A stretch of DNA of 64,000 bases from Pseudomonas guariconensis (GTDB taxonomy: Bacteria; Pseudomonadota; Gammaproteobacteria; Pseudomonadales; Pseudomonadaceae): positions 1-64,000 of the forward strand of contig NZ_JAMYBK010000010.1 of assembly GCF_024127895.1 (NCBI RefSeq), read 5' to 3'. Positions 52,457 through 61,737 of this stretch are shown here, piece by piece. Position numbers and translations under genes: made by a program. Position 1 is the stretch's first letter; every line of letters starts with the position of its first letter. The notes beneath the pieces were generated by a model. The model was not told the origin of the DNA. It did no database searches and was given only the letters and a program-made list of their open reading frames with translations.

Positions 52457-53698
52457 TCAGCGCCGCCAGACCTGCCCTTCCCCACTCACCACCCAAGGCG
52501 CCTGGTCGCCAGCGATACGCACCCCGCCAACCCAACGCGGCGCAGGTGCCTGGTCGAGCCAATGGGCCTGCCCGGCCAACACCTGCTCGCCAAGCGCCGT
52601 CAACCGCAGGGGGCGTTGCGACCAGCTATCGCCCTCTCCTTCATGCAACAGCGGGCGGGGTGCATCGACCAGTGGCCGCAGCAAGGTGTGGAACATCAGG
52701 TCGCCCAGGTATGGCAGCGGCTCGTCGTGCTGCATCAGCTGGGCGAATACCCAGCCAGCGGGACGTTCGCCATGTACCGCCAGGATGCGCAACACCAGCC
52801 GCTCGGTGAGGCTCAAACCGTCAGCCGCCCCCGGAAGCTCCTGCAACTGGCGCGCCAGCGCCGGCCCCAGCAGCGGCAAGGCGGGATGCTGCCGGGTGGC
52901 CAGGCCTGCCCAAGTACGCGGATCTGCTGCGGTATAGGCCGCCCATGCCTGGCGCGCCAAGGCCAAGGCATCCTCGCCCAGCGCGCGGCGTTGCGGCCAG
53001 AGCCAGGCGAGCAGGTCCGGGGCCAGTTGGCCAATCCCGATGAAGCGTTCGACACCTGGAACCTGGTTGATTTCGATCAGTTCGAGCCGGCGCGGCAGGC
53101 TGGGCAGGCTTGCCAGCAGGCGCACCAGGAACAGTTGGTCGTAGGCGTCCGCTTCGCACCAGAGCACCACTTCGCTGTCGGCGCCCAACTGCGCCAGTGC
53201 CGAACGCTGCTGGGTTTGGCGCTGTTCGATATCCACGGCGGCAAGGCCGAACGCCTGCTGTATGTAAGCGGCGCGTACCGCCCAGTACTCCTCCTCGGGC
53301 AGCGCCGGCACCGGCCCCATCACCATGGGGTCGGCGAACATATGGAACGCACCGGCGAATCCCGCGATGCGCAAGCTGTGCTCGATATCGTTTCCGCAAC
53401 GCCAGTGCTGTACGCTCGCCTCGCCGTCGCTGGCAAAGCCTGGGTGGCGTGCGGCGAAGGCGACGGCGTCGGCATGGGCCTTGAGCCTGGGCCAGCTGGC
53501 GAAGCCGGCCTCGCGGGCCACCAGCCACTGGGTGTCGGCGAGACGGTAATCGGGGCCTGGCAGGCCGAGCGTGCGCAGTTGTGCGCGGGCATCGTCGGCC
53601 TCGCCGTCGTTCAACGCCGCCAGCAGGCGCTTGGCGCGCTTGCGCAAGGCGGGTACGTCGAGCAGGCCATGATGGCGGGATGCATGGATGGCAGGCAT
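52457..53698 (-). CDS. DUF1835 domain protein
   Basis: The 413-residue protein starts with a short helical lead ending in LVAREAGFASWPRLKAH, a motif seen before ankyrin-like and related domains. A DUF1835 domain follows from about residue 90 (HWRCGNDIEHSLRIAGF, then a GPVP element). The C-terminal region fits the DUF3658-type partner. The function is unknown. AAAAGGAG precedes the ATG at 53698. Confidence 0.78.
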   Translation of the reverse strand: MPAIHASRHHGLLDVPALRKRAKRLLAALNDGEADDARAQLRTLGLPGPDYRLADTQWLVAREAGFASWPRLKAHADAVAFAARHPGFASDGEASVQHWRCGNDIEHSLRIAGFAGAFHMFADPMVMGPVPALPEEEYWAVRAAYIQQAFGLAAVDIEQRQTQQRSALAQLGADSEVVLWCEADAYDQLFLVRLLASLPSLPRRLELIEINQVPGVERFIGIGQLAPDLLAWLWPQRRALGEDALALARQAWAAYTAADPRTWAGLATRQHPALPLLGPALARQLQELPGAADGLSLTERLVLRILAVHGERPAGWVFAQLMQHDEPLPYLGDLMFHTLLRPLVDAPRPLLHEGEGDSWSQRPLRLTALGEQVLAGQAHWLDQAPAPRWVGGVRIAGDQAPWVVSGEGQVWRR

Positions 53699-54297
53699 GC
53701 CAACTCCTTTTGGGGCTCGGTCCGCCGACAAGCCGGGAGCTGGAGTGAAGGAAAATAGCAAGCGTGCCTGGGAAACCCCTTCGCGCGGACCGCAGGCGCA
53801 GCGTACGCCCTGGCCCAGACTCTAGCGGCAAGCTCCACGGGAAGCAATGCGTCGAGTGGCAAACCAATGCCCTGCACGTTAACGTGCGCGTAACCCACCA
53901 GCCCAGGCCCCGCCATGTCCGTCGCTGGCAGCCTTCTTGCCGTCCCCCTTGCCGCCACCCTGCTGACCCTGACGCCCAGCTCGACACTGCGCGAGTATTG
54001 AGAACAGCCACCGTGGAGAGCAAGCGCCAGGCGATGCCAGACGTTAAGCACCGCGCTGGCCGAACCAGCGCGACGCCAAGGCGCTTGGTGTCGATGGTCA
54101 CTGCACACCCCTCAAACTGATACGACAACAGTTGTTTTCGCCGGCCTACCTCTTGCGATCAAACCCCGCTGTAGTCGCCATCTGTTAGATCTCCACGTCA
54201 AACAATCTTCACGTGAGGGCTAGGCACCCGCCAAGTTGTACGATAACCTACCTCAACTTTGAAACCCCACCCCAAGCGCCACAGGATGCCTACAACA
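53699..54297. other. 600-base spacer upstream of kdgD with palindromes and a short hydrophobic frame
   Basis: No full gene is visible. The stretch contains a 14-base palindrome GCACGTTAACGTGC (53874-53887), an inverted repeat ACAAC-A-GTTGT (54125-54135) and the motif AGTTGTACGAT (54234-54244) shared with the gntR promoter. A 28-codon frame (53915-54001) encodes a hydrophobic segment that could be the stump of a lost exported protein. Confidence 0.5.
54234..54244. promoter_or_regulatory. Putative GntR operator of the galactarate operon
   Basis: AGTTGTACGAT, 53 bases before the kdgD start, is repeated exactly in front of the gntR gene at 60763-60773. FadR-type GntR operators usually contain a GTNNNAC core; the shared motif contains GTACGAT, close to this. 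Co-occurrence at the two promoters expected to share one regulator is the main evidence. Confidence 0.55.
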
Positions 54298-55209
54298 ATG
54301 ACCCCACAAGAGCTGCAATCCATCCTCTCCCATGGCCTGCTGTCGTTCCCCGTCACCGACTTCGACGCCCAGGGCGACTTCAATCCGGCCGGGTACGTCA
54401 AACGCCTGGAATGGCTGGCCCCCTACGGCGCCAGCGCACTGTTCGCCGCTGGCGGCACCGGTGAGTTCTTCTCCCTGGCGGCCAGCGAATACAGCCAAGT
54501 CATCAAGACCGCCGTGGATACCTGCGCAGGCTCGGTGCCGATACTCGCCGGCGTGGGCGGCTCCACCCGCCAGGCCATCGAATATGCCCAGCAAGCTGAA
54601 CGCCTGGGCGCCAAGGGCCTGCTGCTGTTGCCCCACTACCTCACCGAGGCCAGCCAGGACGGCGTTGCAGCCCACGTCGAGGCCGTATGCAAGTCGGTGA
54701 AAATCGGCGTGGTGGTGTACAACCGCAACGTCTGCCGCCTCAATGCCACGCAGCTCGAACAACTGGCCGAGCGCTGCCCGAACCTGATCGGCTACAAGGA
54801 CGGTCTGGGCGACATCGAGCTGATGGTGTCGATTCGTCGCCGCCTGGGCGAGCGCTTGAGCTACCTGGGTGGCCTGCCGACCGCCGAGGTGTATGCTGCA
54901 GCCTACAAAGCCTTGGGTGTCCCGGTGTATTCGTCGGCGGTGTTCAACTTCGTGCCCAGGACCGCGATGGACTTCTACCACGCCATCGCCCGCGATGATC
55001 ACGCCACCGTCGCCAAGCTGATCGACGACTTCTTCCTGCCGTACCTGGATATCCGCAATCGCAAGGCCGGTTACGCCGTCAGCATCGTCAAGGCCGGAGC
55101 GAAAATCGCCGGTTACGATGCGGGCCCGGTGCGCACGCCACTGACCGACCTGACCGCCGAAGAGTACGGGATGCTCGCAGCCCTGATGGACAAGATGGGC
55201 CCGCAATAA
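54298..55209 (+). CDS. kdgD: 5-dehydro-4-deoxyglucarate dehydratase
   Basis: The 303-residue protein of the DapA/NAL family has [11 protein letters not shown] near residue 45, a YNRN segment, and the Schiff-base Lys in LIGYKDG near residue 163. KdgD dehydrates and decarboxylates 5-keto-4-deoxyglucarate to 2,5-dioxovalerate. It is the first gene of the operon and is followed by the transporter, GarD and the dehydrogenase that make up the rest of the route. Confidence 0.94.
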   Translation: MTPQELQSILSHGLLSFPVTDFDAQGDFNPAGYVKRLEWLAPYGASALFAAGGTGEFFSLAASEYSQVIKTAVDTCAGSVPILAGVGGSTRQAIEYAQQAERLGAKGLLLLPHYLTEASQDGVAAHVEAVCKSVKIGVVVYNRNVCRLNATQLEQLAERCPNLIGYKDGLGDIELMVSIRRRLGERLSYLGGLPTAEVYAAAYKALGVPVYSSAVFNFVPRTAMDFYHAIARDDHATVAKLIDDFFLPYLDIRNRKAGYAVSIVKAGAKIAGYDAGPVRTPLTDLTAEEYGMLAALMDKMGPQ

Positions 55210-55311
55210 GCGGCGCCCTGGCGACCTGCCCTTGTCATGGCCGAAGCGGAGCCATCCCGCTTCGGCCCATACCCGATCCCCGCACAACAATAACTAGTGG
55301 GAGCTCCATCA

Positions 55312-56679
55312 ATGCAAGCGACTAAAAAGACGCATGTACGCTACCTGATCCTGCTCATGCTGTTCCTGGTGACCACGATCAACTATGCCGACCGTGCCAC
55401 CATCGCCATCGCTGGCTCCAGCCTGCAAAAGGACCTGGGCATCGATGCGGTGACGCTCGGCTACATCTTCTCGGCGTTCGGCTGGGCCTACGTGGCCGGC
55501 CAGATCCCCGGCGGCTGGCTGCTCGACCGCTTCGGCTCGAAGAAGGTCTACGCCTTCAGCATCTTCACCTGGTCGCTGTTCACTCTGCTGCAAGGCTTCG
55601 TCGGCGGCTTGCCGGTGGCCTGGGCGGTGGTGACCCTGTTCACCCTGCGCTTTCTGGTCGGCTTTGCCGAAGCGCCGTCGTTCCCTGGCAATGCCCGCAT
55701 CGTTGCCGCCTGGTTTCCCACCGCCGAGCGCGGTACCGCATCGGCGGTGTTCAACTCGGCGCAGTACTTCGCCACGGCGCTGTTCGCCCCGATCATGGGC
55801 TGGATCGTCTTCCGCTTCGGCTGGGAGCACGTGTTCGTGGTGATGGGCGCATTGGGCATCGTGTTTTCCGGTGTCTGGCTCAAGACCATCTACAACCCCA
55901 AGGAGCATCCGCGCATCAGCCGCAGCGAACTCGAACACATCGAGCAGAACGGCGGCCTGGTGGACATGGACCAGAAACGTGCCAACGACGGCCCCAAGTG
56001 GGGCTACATCAAGCAGCTGCTGACCAGCCGCATGCTACTGGGCGTCTACCTTGGCCAGTACTGCATCAACGCCATCACCTATTTCTTCCTGACCTGGTTC
56101 CCGGTGTACTTGGTGCAAGAGCGCGGCATGACCATCCTCAAGGCCGGCATCATCGCTTCGCTGCCGGCCATCTGCGGTTTCGTCGGCGGTGTGCTTGGCG
56201 GCGTGATCTCGGACTGGCTGCTGCGCCGTGGCCACTCGCTGACCTTCTCGCGCAAACTGCCAATCGTCTGCGGCCTGCTGCTGTCGACCACGATGATCTT
56301 CTGCAACTACGTCGAGGCCGAATGGATGGTGGTGGGTTTCATGACGCTGGCGTTCTTCGGCAAAGGCATCGGCGCCCTGGGCTGGGCGGTGGTCTCGGAC
56401 ACCTCGCCCAAGCAGATCGCCGGGTTGTCCGGCGGCATGTTCAACACCTTCGGCAACATCGCCTCGATCACCACGCCGATCGTCATCGGCTACATCATCA
56501 GCGCCACGGGTTCGTTCAAATGGGCGCTGGTGTACGTGGGCGCCAATGCCCTGGTCGCCGTGTTCAGCTACCTGGTGATCGTGGGCCCGATCAAGCGCAT
56601 CGAGCTGCGTGACGTCCCAAAGGATGACGCCACGCCAGGCATGGCCGCCAGCAGCGAACTGGCCGGCTCGCGCCATTGA
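55312..56679 (+). CDS. gudP: MFS glucarate/galactarate transporter
   Basis: The 455-residue inner-membrane protein has twelve predicted helices. It has the anion:cation symporter features INYADRATIAIAG at the N-terminus and WLLDRFGSKKVYAF between helices 2 and 3. GudP-type proteins import aldarates. It lies 102 bases after kdgD with a GGAG site. Confidence 0.92.
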   Translation: MQATKKTHVRYLILLMLFLVTTINYADRATIAIAGSSLQKDLGIDAVTLGYIFSAFGWAYVAGQIPGGWLLDRFGSKKVYAFSIFTWSLFTLLQGFVGGLPVAWAVVTLFTLRFLVGFAEAPSFPGNARIVAAWFPTAERGTASAVFNSAQYFATALFAPIMGWIVFRFGWEHVFVVMGALGIVFSGVWLKTIYNPKEHPRISRSELEHIEQNGGLVDMDQKRANDGPKWGYIKQLLTSRMLLGVYLGQYCINAITYFFLTWFPVYLVQERGMTILKAGIIASLPAICGFVGGVLGGVISDWLLRRGHSLTFSRKLPIVCGLLLSTTMIFCNYVEAEWMVVGFMTLAFFGKGIGALGWAVVSDTSPKQIAGLSGGMFNTFGNIASITTPIVIGYIISATGSFKWALVYVGANALVAVFSYLVIVGPIKRIELRDVPKDDATPGMAASSELAGSRH

Positions 56680-56718
56680 GTGAAACACGCCTGTGAACAC
56701 CACAAGAAGGGCTCCATC

Positions 56719-58272
56719 ATGCAGTTGATCGAACACTCCGACTCGCCCCGCTACGTCCGCCTGCACGACGATGACAACGTCGTGGTGGTGGTCAACGACG
56801 GCGGCCTGGGGGAAGGCGCCAGCTTCGCCGACGGCCTGACCCTGGTCGAAGACGTACCGCAAAGCCACAAGGTCGCCACCGTGGATATCGCCAAGGGAGA
56901 ACCCGTACGGCGCTACGGACAGATCATCGGCCATGCCCTGGAAGACCTGCGCCGGGGGAGTTGGGTCAAGGAAAGCCAACTGGCCATGCCTGCCGCTCCG
57001 GAACTGGCCAGCCTGCCGCGCTGCGATGCCGTCCCCGAGGCCTTGCCGCCACTGCAAGGCTACACCTTCGAGGGGTTTCGCAACGCCGATGGGACTGTGG
57101 GCACGCGCAACATCCTCGGCATCACCACCACGGTGCAATGCGTGACCGGCGTGCTGGACCATGCGGTCAAACGCATTCGCGAAGAGTTGCTGCCCAGATA
57201 CCCCCACGTCGACGATGTCGTCGCCCTCACCCACAGCTATGGCTGTGGCGTCGCGATCAACGCCCGGGATGCCTACATCCCCATCCGCACCGTGCGCAAC
57301 CTCGCGCGCAACCCCAACCTCGGCGGCGAGGCGCTGGTCATCAGCCTGGGCTGCGAAAAGCTGCAGGCCGACCAGGTGATGCACGCCGACGATCCTTCGG
57401 TCGACCTCGACGAGCCTTGGCTGTACCGCCTGCAGGATGCCAACCTGGGCTTCGTCGAGATGGTCGAGCAAATCATGGCCCTTGCCGAGACACGCTTGGC
57501 CAAGCTCGACAAGCGCCGCCGCGAGACCGTCCCGGCCAGTGAGCTGATCCTCGGCATGCAATGCGGCGGCAGCGATGCGTTCTCCGGTATCACCGCCAAC
57601 CCGGCGCTAGGCTTTGCCGCCGACCTGCTGGTGCGCGCAGGCGCCACGGTCCTGTTCTCGGAAGTCACCGAGGTGCGCGACGCCATCTACATGCTGACCT
57701 CGCGCGCCGAGAGCCAGGCGGTGGCCGACGCTTTGGTGCGCGAAATGGACTGGTACGACCGCTATCTGCAGCAAGGCGCGGCAGACCGCAGCGCCAACAC
57801 CACGCCGGGCAACAAGAAGGGGGGGCTGTCGAACATCGTCGAGAAATCCCTTGGCTCGATCGTCAAGTCCGGCAGCGGCGCCATCCAGGGCGTGCTCGGC
57901 CCTGGCGAGCGCGTCACGCGCAAAGGCCTGATCTTCTGCGCAACGCCAGCCAGCGATTTCGTCTGCGGCACGCTGCAACTGGCGGCGGGGATGAACCTGC
58001 ACGTGTTCACCACCGGGCGCGGCACGCCCTACGGCCTGGCCATGGCGCCGGTGGTCAAGGTGTGCACACGCACCGAACTCGCCCAGCGCTGGCCCGACCT
58101 GATCGACATCGACGCCGGGCGCATCGCCAGCGGCCGCGCGACCATCGAGGAGCTGGGTTGGGAACTGTTCCATTACTACCTGGATGTGGCCAGCGGTCGC
58201 AAGCAGACCTGGGCCGAGCGGCACAAGCTGCACAACGACATCACCCTGTTCAATCCGGCGCCGATTACCTGA
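56719..58272 (+). CDS. garD: Galactarate dehydratase
   Basis: The 517-residue UxaA-family protein has an N-terminal SAF domain (about residues 1-90) and a C-terminal dehydratase part with [12 protein letters not shown] near 180, [31 protein letters not shown] near 278 and PTGRGTP-like TTGRGTPYG. It converts galactarate (mucate) to 5-keto-4-deoxyglucarate, which KdgD uses. A UxaA-family altronate dehydratase is the alternative, but the context favours GarD. Confidence 0.92.
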   Translation: MQLIEHSDSPRYVRLHDDDNVVVVVNDGGLGEGASFADGLTLVEDVPQSHKVATVDIAKGEPVRRYGQIIGHALEDLRRGSWVKESQLAMPAAPELASLPRCDAVPEALPPLQGYTFEGFRNADGTVGTRNILGITTTVQCVTGVLDHAVKRIREELLPRYPHVDDVVALTHSYGCGVAINARDAYIPIRTVRNLARNPNLGGEALVISLGCEKLQADQVMHADDPSVDLDEPWLYRLQDANLGFVEMVEQIMALAETRLAKLDKRRRETVPASELILGMQCGGSDAFSGITANPALGFAADLLVRAGATVLFSEVTEVRDAIYMLTSRAESQAVADALVREMDWYDRYLQQGAADRSANTTPGNKKGGLSNIVEKSLGSIVKSGSGAIQGVLGPGERVTRKGLIFCATPASDFVCGTLQLAAGMNLHVFTTGRGTPYGLAMAPVVKVCTRTELAQRWPDLIDIDAGRIASGRATIEELGWELFHYYLDVASGRKQTWAERHKLHNDITLFNPAPIT

Positions 58273-58317
58273 ACGGCCTGCGGCGCCCGCTCAATCACAT
58301 TCATACAGGAGTACTCC

Positions 58318-59901
58318 ATGCCTGAGATCCTCGGCCACAACTTCATCGCCGGGCAACGCAGCGCCACTGGCACGCAACGCCTCCAGAGCCTGGACGCCAC
58401 CACCGGCGAGCCCCTGCCCTACGTGTTCTTCCAGGCCACCGAGGCCGAGGTGGACCAGGCCGCCCGCGCCGCCGCCAACGCCTTCGCCGAGTTCCGCCAC
58501 CTGGCCCCGGCTCGCCGCGCCGAGTTCCTCGACGCCATCGCCGCCGAGCTCGACGAACTGGACGACGCCTTCGTCGACATCGTCTGCCGTGAAACCGCGC
58601 TGCCTGCGGCACGCATCCAGGGCGAGCGAGGGCGTACCAGCGGCCAGATGCGCCTGTTCGCCGAGGTCTTGCGCCGCGGCGACTTCCTCGGTGCACGTAT
58701 CGACCTCCCATTGCCCGAACGCCAACCGCTCCCACGGGTGGACATCCGCCAGATGCGCATCGGTGTAGGCCCGGTCGCGGTGTTCGGCGCCAGCAACTTC
58801 CCGCTGGCCTTCTCTACCGCCGGCGGCGATACCGCGGCCGCCCTGGCCGCTGGCTGCCCGGTGGTCTTCAAGGCGCACAGCGGCCACATGGCCACCGCCG
58901 ACCTGGTCGGCTGCGCGATCCAGCGCGCCGCCGAGCGTACTGGCATGCCCAGGGGCGTGTTCAACATGGTCTTCGGCAGCGGTGTCGGCGAATGGCTGGT
59001 CAAGCATCCCGCGATCCAGGCGGTGGGTTTCACCGGCTCGCTCAGAGGGGGTGACGCCCTGTGCCGCATGGCGGCCGAGCGCCCACAGCCCATCCCGGTG
59101 TTCGCCGAGATGTCCAGCATCAACCCGGTGATCATCCTGCCGGGCGCGTTGGCCAAGCGCGGCGAAGCCATCGCCCGTGAACTGGCAGGCTCGGTCTGCC
59201 TCGGCGCCGGCCAGTTCTGCACCAACCCGGGCCTGGTCATCGGCCTGCGATCGCCGCAGTACAGCCAACTGCTCGCCGATCTCGGCCAGCATCTGGAGCA
59301 GCAGGCGGGCCAGACCATGCTCAACGCCGGCGGGTTGAACAGCTATACCGCAGGCCTTGGACACCTGCATGCCCACGCGGGTATCCGTCACCTGGCCGGG
59401 CGCGCCCAGGGCGGCAACCAGGCCCAGGCCCAACTGTTCAAGGCCGACGCCCAGCTGTTGATAGACGCCGACCCGCTGTTGCAAGAGGAAGTGTTCGGCC
59501 CCACGACCGTCGCTGTGGATGCCCAGGACAACGAGCAGTTGCGGGCTGCGCTGCAAGGCTTGCGCGGCCAGCTGACAGCGACTCTGATCGGTGAGCCGGA
59601 AGACCTGCAAGCCTTCGCCTGGCTGGTGCCGCTGCTGGAGGAAAAGGTCGGCCGCATCCTGGTCAATGGCTACCCGACCGGCGTCGAGGTGTGTGATGCC
59701 ATGGTCCATGGCGGCCCTTATCCGGCGACCTCCGACGCACGGGGTACGTCGGTCGGCACCCTGGCCATCGATCGCTTCCTGCGCCCGGTGTGCTACCAGA
59801 ACTACCCGCAGGCGCTGCTGCCTGAAGCGTTGCGCGACAGCAACCCGCTGGCGCTGCGCCGGTTGGTCAATGGGCAGTGGAGCACAGGCGCCATTGGTTG
59901 A
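58318..59901 (+). CDS. 2,5-dioxovalerate (alpha-ketoglutarate semialdehyde) dehydrogenase
   Basis: The 527-residue aldehyde dehydrogenase has the cofactor segment FGASNFPLAFSTAGGD, GFTGSLRGG, the Glu in EMSSINPV near residue 263 and the catalytic Cys in GAGQFCTNPG near residue 301. It oxidises 2,5-dioxovalerate to 2-oxoglutarate with NADP+, the last step of the pathway. ACAGGAG precedes the ATG. Confidence 0.93.
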   Translation: MPEILGHNFIAGQRSATGTQRLQSLDATTGEPLPYVFFQATEAEVDQAARAAANAFAEFRHLAPARRAEFLDAIAAELDELDDAFVDIVCRETALPAARIQGERGRTSGQMRLFAEVLRRGDFLGARIDLPLPERQPLPRVDIRQMRIGVGPVAVFGASNFPLAFSTAGGDTAAALAAGCPVVFKAHSGHMATADLVGCAIQRAAERTGMPRGVFNMVFGSGVGEWLVKHPAIQAVGFTGSLRGGDALCRMAAERPQPIPVFAEMSSINPVIILPGALAKRGEAIARELAGSVCLGAGQFCTNPGLVIGLRSPQYSQLLADLGQHLEQQAGQTMLNAGGLNSYTAGLGHLHAHAGIRHLAGRAQGGNQAQAQLFKADAQLLIDADPLLQEEVFGPTTVAVDAQDNEQLRAALQGLRGQLTATLIGEPEDLQAFAWLVPLLEEKVGRILVNGYPTGVEVCDAMVHGGPYPATSDARGTSVGTLAIDRFLRPVCYQNYPQALLPEALRDSNPLALRRLVNGQWSTGAIG

Positions 59902-59916
59902 GTTCGTCAGATCCCA

Positions 59917-59936
59917 GGGGGCCGCTTCGCGCCCCC
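59917..59936. repeat. REP-like hairpin between the dehydrogenase and gntR genes
   Basis: The stretch contains the 18-base REP core GGGGCCGCTTCGCGCCCC (59918-59935), which can form a hairpin. It sits between two convergent genes and may stabilise or end both messages. Confidence 0.75.
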
Positions 59937-59967
59937 AGGATCTTGAGTGAACAGCAAGCCATCGGCC

Positions 59968-60750
59968 TCAGGCGCCCTGCGCCTCGGCTTCCTCATGCGC
60001 CTGGCGCAACCGCTCCCGGCTATTGGACAGGTGCATCCGCATCGCCATCTTCGCCCCTTCGCTGTCTCGCCGGGCGATCGCCTCGTAGATCGCATCATGC
60101 TCGTGGCGCAGCCTGCTCATGTAGTGGGCCTGGTCGTCATGGGCCAGGCGTGCGGAGTTGAGGCGCGTGCGCGGAATGATGCTGGTGCCCAGGTGATCGA
60201 TGATGTCGGCGAAGTAGTGATTACCGCTGGCCTGCGCGATGAGCAGGTGGAACTGGAAATCCGCCGAGACGGCGTCCGAGGCATGGGACACGCCTTCGTT
60301 GAGCTCGTCCAGCGCTTCACGCATGGCCGCCAGCGCCTCGTCGCTGCGCCGCTGGGCCGCCAGGCCTGCCGATTCGACCTCCAGGGCAATGCGCAGCTCC
60401 AGCACGGCCAACACCTCGCGCAAGGTGACGATGGTCGCCGGATCGATGCGCAAGCCACTGCTGGCCGGCGCGTCCAGAACGAAGGTGCCGATGCCGTGGC
60501 GCGTCTCGACCTGGCCCGACGCCTGCAGCCTGGAGATCGCCTCACGGACCACGGTGCGGCTGACGCCCTCCTCGGCCATGATCTGCGATTCGGTCGGCAA
60601 CTTGTCGCCGCGCTTAAGCTGACCGCTGCGGATGCGCTCAGTCAGCACCGTGACCAGTTCCTGGGCCAGACTGCGCGGTTTGCGCCGAGTCCGGGTCTGT
60701 ACCTGCTGCTCTGTCATGCCCTTGCGTTCACGTTGAAAGACAGCCGTCAT
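59968..60750 (-). CDS. FadR-subfamily GntR regulator of the galactarate operon
   Basis: The 260-residue protein has an N-terminal winged helix (about residues 28-95, GDKLPTESQIMAEEGVSRTVVREAISRLQ) and an all-helical FCD ligand domain with the metal-binding His/Asp residues. It is convergent with the catabolic operon and is the likely repressor of kdgD, with a shared motif in both promoters. The start is uncertain: ATG at 60750 has no ribosome site and lies 13 bases from the putative operator; ATG at 60717 is an alternative. Confidence 0.9.
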   Translation of the reverse strand: MTAVFQRERKGMTEQQVQTRTRRKPRSLAQELVTVLTERIRSGQLKRGDKLPTESQIMAEEGVSRTVVREAISRLQASGQVETRHGIGTFVLDAPASSGLRIDPATIVTLREVLAVLELRIALEVESAGLAAQRRSDEALAAMREALDELNEGVSHASDAVSADFQFHLLIAQASGNHYFADIIDHLGTSIIPRTRLNSARLAHDDQAHYMSRLRHEHDAIYEAIARRDSEGAKMAMRMHLSNSRERLRQAHEEAEAQGA

Positions 60751-60762
60751 GATAGCGCAAGC

Positions 60763-60773
60763 AGTTGTACGAT
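60763..60773. promoter_or_regulatory. Putative GntR operator in front of gntR
   Basis: The sequence AGTTGTACGAT is identical to 54234-54244 upstream of kdgD. Its position just before gntR fits autoregulation. Confidence 0.55.
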
Positions 60774-60974
60774 CACACTCATCCGTAGCGCTTCGAGCGC
60801 AATCATCATCCCGAGCGAGATGGAAGCCTTCCCTACGCCAACGTACTGTCCTTAGAACTTTTTCCTATTTACCGGTCTATGGGATAAGCCCAGAGGTCGG
60901 CGAGCACGACTTCGATGCTTTCCCGCCGCCGGATGGCCGCGTGTCCCATTGTCAATCAGAGGTGGTCTTCGTTC

Positions 60975-61376
60975 ATGAAACTCCATGTCCCCCGGATGGT
61001 GCTCCTTGGCCTGTTCGCGTTCGCGGCAATGGGCTCGGCATCGGCAATGCAGATGAAGACCCCGCCCCCAGCTTTGGCGACCAAAGTCACGACCGCCCAG
61101 GCGCCGGTACAGCCTTCCGAAAACCCGTGGCCAACCTTGGCCAGCCTGACCGGCCAGCAGCCCGGGCCATTGCTGGCCCATGACGACCGACACTGGCATG
61201 ACGGCCGCTGGCACGATCATCGAAGCGATTGGCGCCGGGACAGATGGCGCAGGGAGCAGGCCCGCCGCGAAGCCGAGCGCCGTCGCGACTGGGAACGCCA
61301 TCATTACCGAGCGATGCAGCACCGACATGGGCATGATCATCGCTACAAGCATGATCATCGCCATTATCGGCGCTGA
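60975..61376 (+). CDS. Exported His/Arg-rich protein
   Basis: The 133-residue protein has a signal peptide (residues 1-24, cleavage after ASA). From about residue 68 to the end it is dominated by His, Arg, Asp and Trp, with repeats such as HWHDGRWHDHRSDWRRDRW and HRHGHDHRYKHDHRHYRR. Such tails can bind divalent metals or polyanions in the periplasm. No family is recognised. It is flanked by the gntR gene and a spacer. Confidence 0.72.
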   Translation: MKLHVPRMVLLGLFAFAAMGSASAMQMKTPPPALATKVTTAQAPVQPSENPWPTLASLTGQQPGPLLAHDDRHWHDGRWHDHRSDWRRDRWRREQARREAERRRDWERHHYRAMQHRHGHDHRYKHDHRHYRR

Positions 61377-61458
61377 TGATCACTCATGCCGGGATAGGCC
61401 CACAGCGTTGAACACCCCTTGGACAACGGGTCGAGTCGTGGATGCTCGTGTAGTGCGC

Positions 61459-61623
61459 ATGCCACTCAATCCGCCTATCGAAGTCGGCCCGGATGGCCTC
61501 GCCCGTGTTGAGCTTCGAATCGAGGCAACCGACCGGATGGTAGCCACCTACGCCCTATCCGTGACGTTTGAGGCCGAAAATGGTGACTCAATCAAGGCAA
61601 ACACCTTCCTGATCGACATGTGA
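61459..61623 (+). CDS. Possible small protein of 54 residues
   Basis: From the ATG at 61459 the frame encodes PLNPPIEVGPDGLARVELRI, then a second strand-rich half ending FLIDM. It alternates hydrophobic and polar residues like a small beta domain. The reading frame is open further upstream, with GTG starts possible near 61437. There is no clear ribosome site. It may be a real gene or the end of a decayed one. Confidence 0.4.
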   Translation: MPLNPPIEVGPDGLARVELRIEATDRMVATYALSVTFEAENGDSIKANTFLIDM

Positions 61624-61737
61624 ATGCAAGCGCCCCACGGCCGGCTCCAAACTACACCTGCAGACAGCGCAGAACATGGCCATGACATCGGCTTGCGCAA
61701 TTAGCGCCTGCGCTGCCCTGCAAACACTCGGGCAGTG

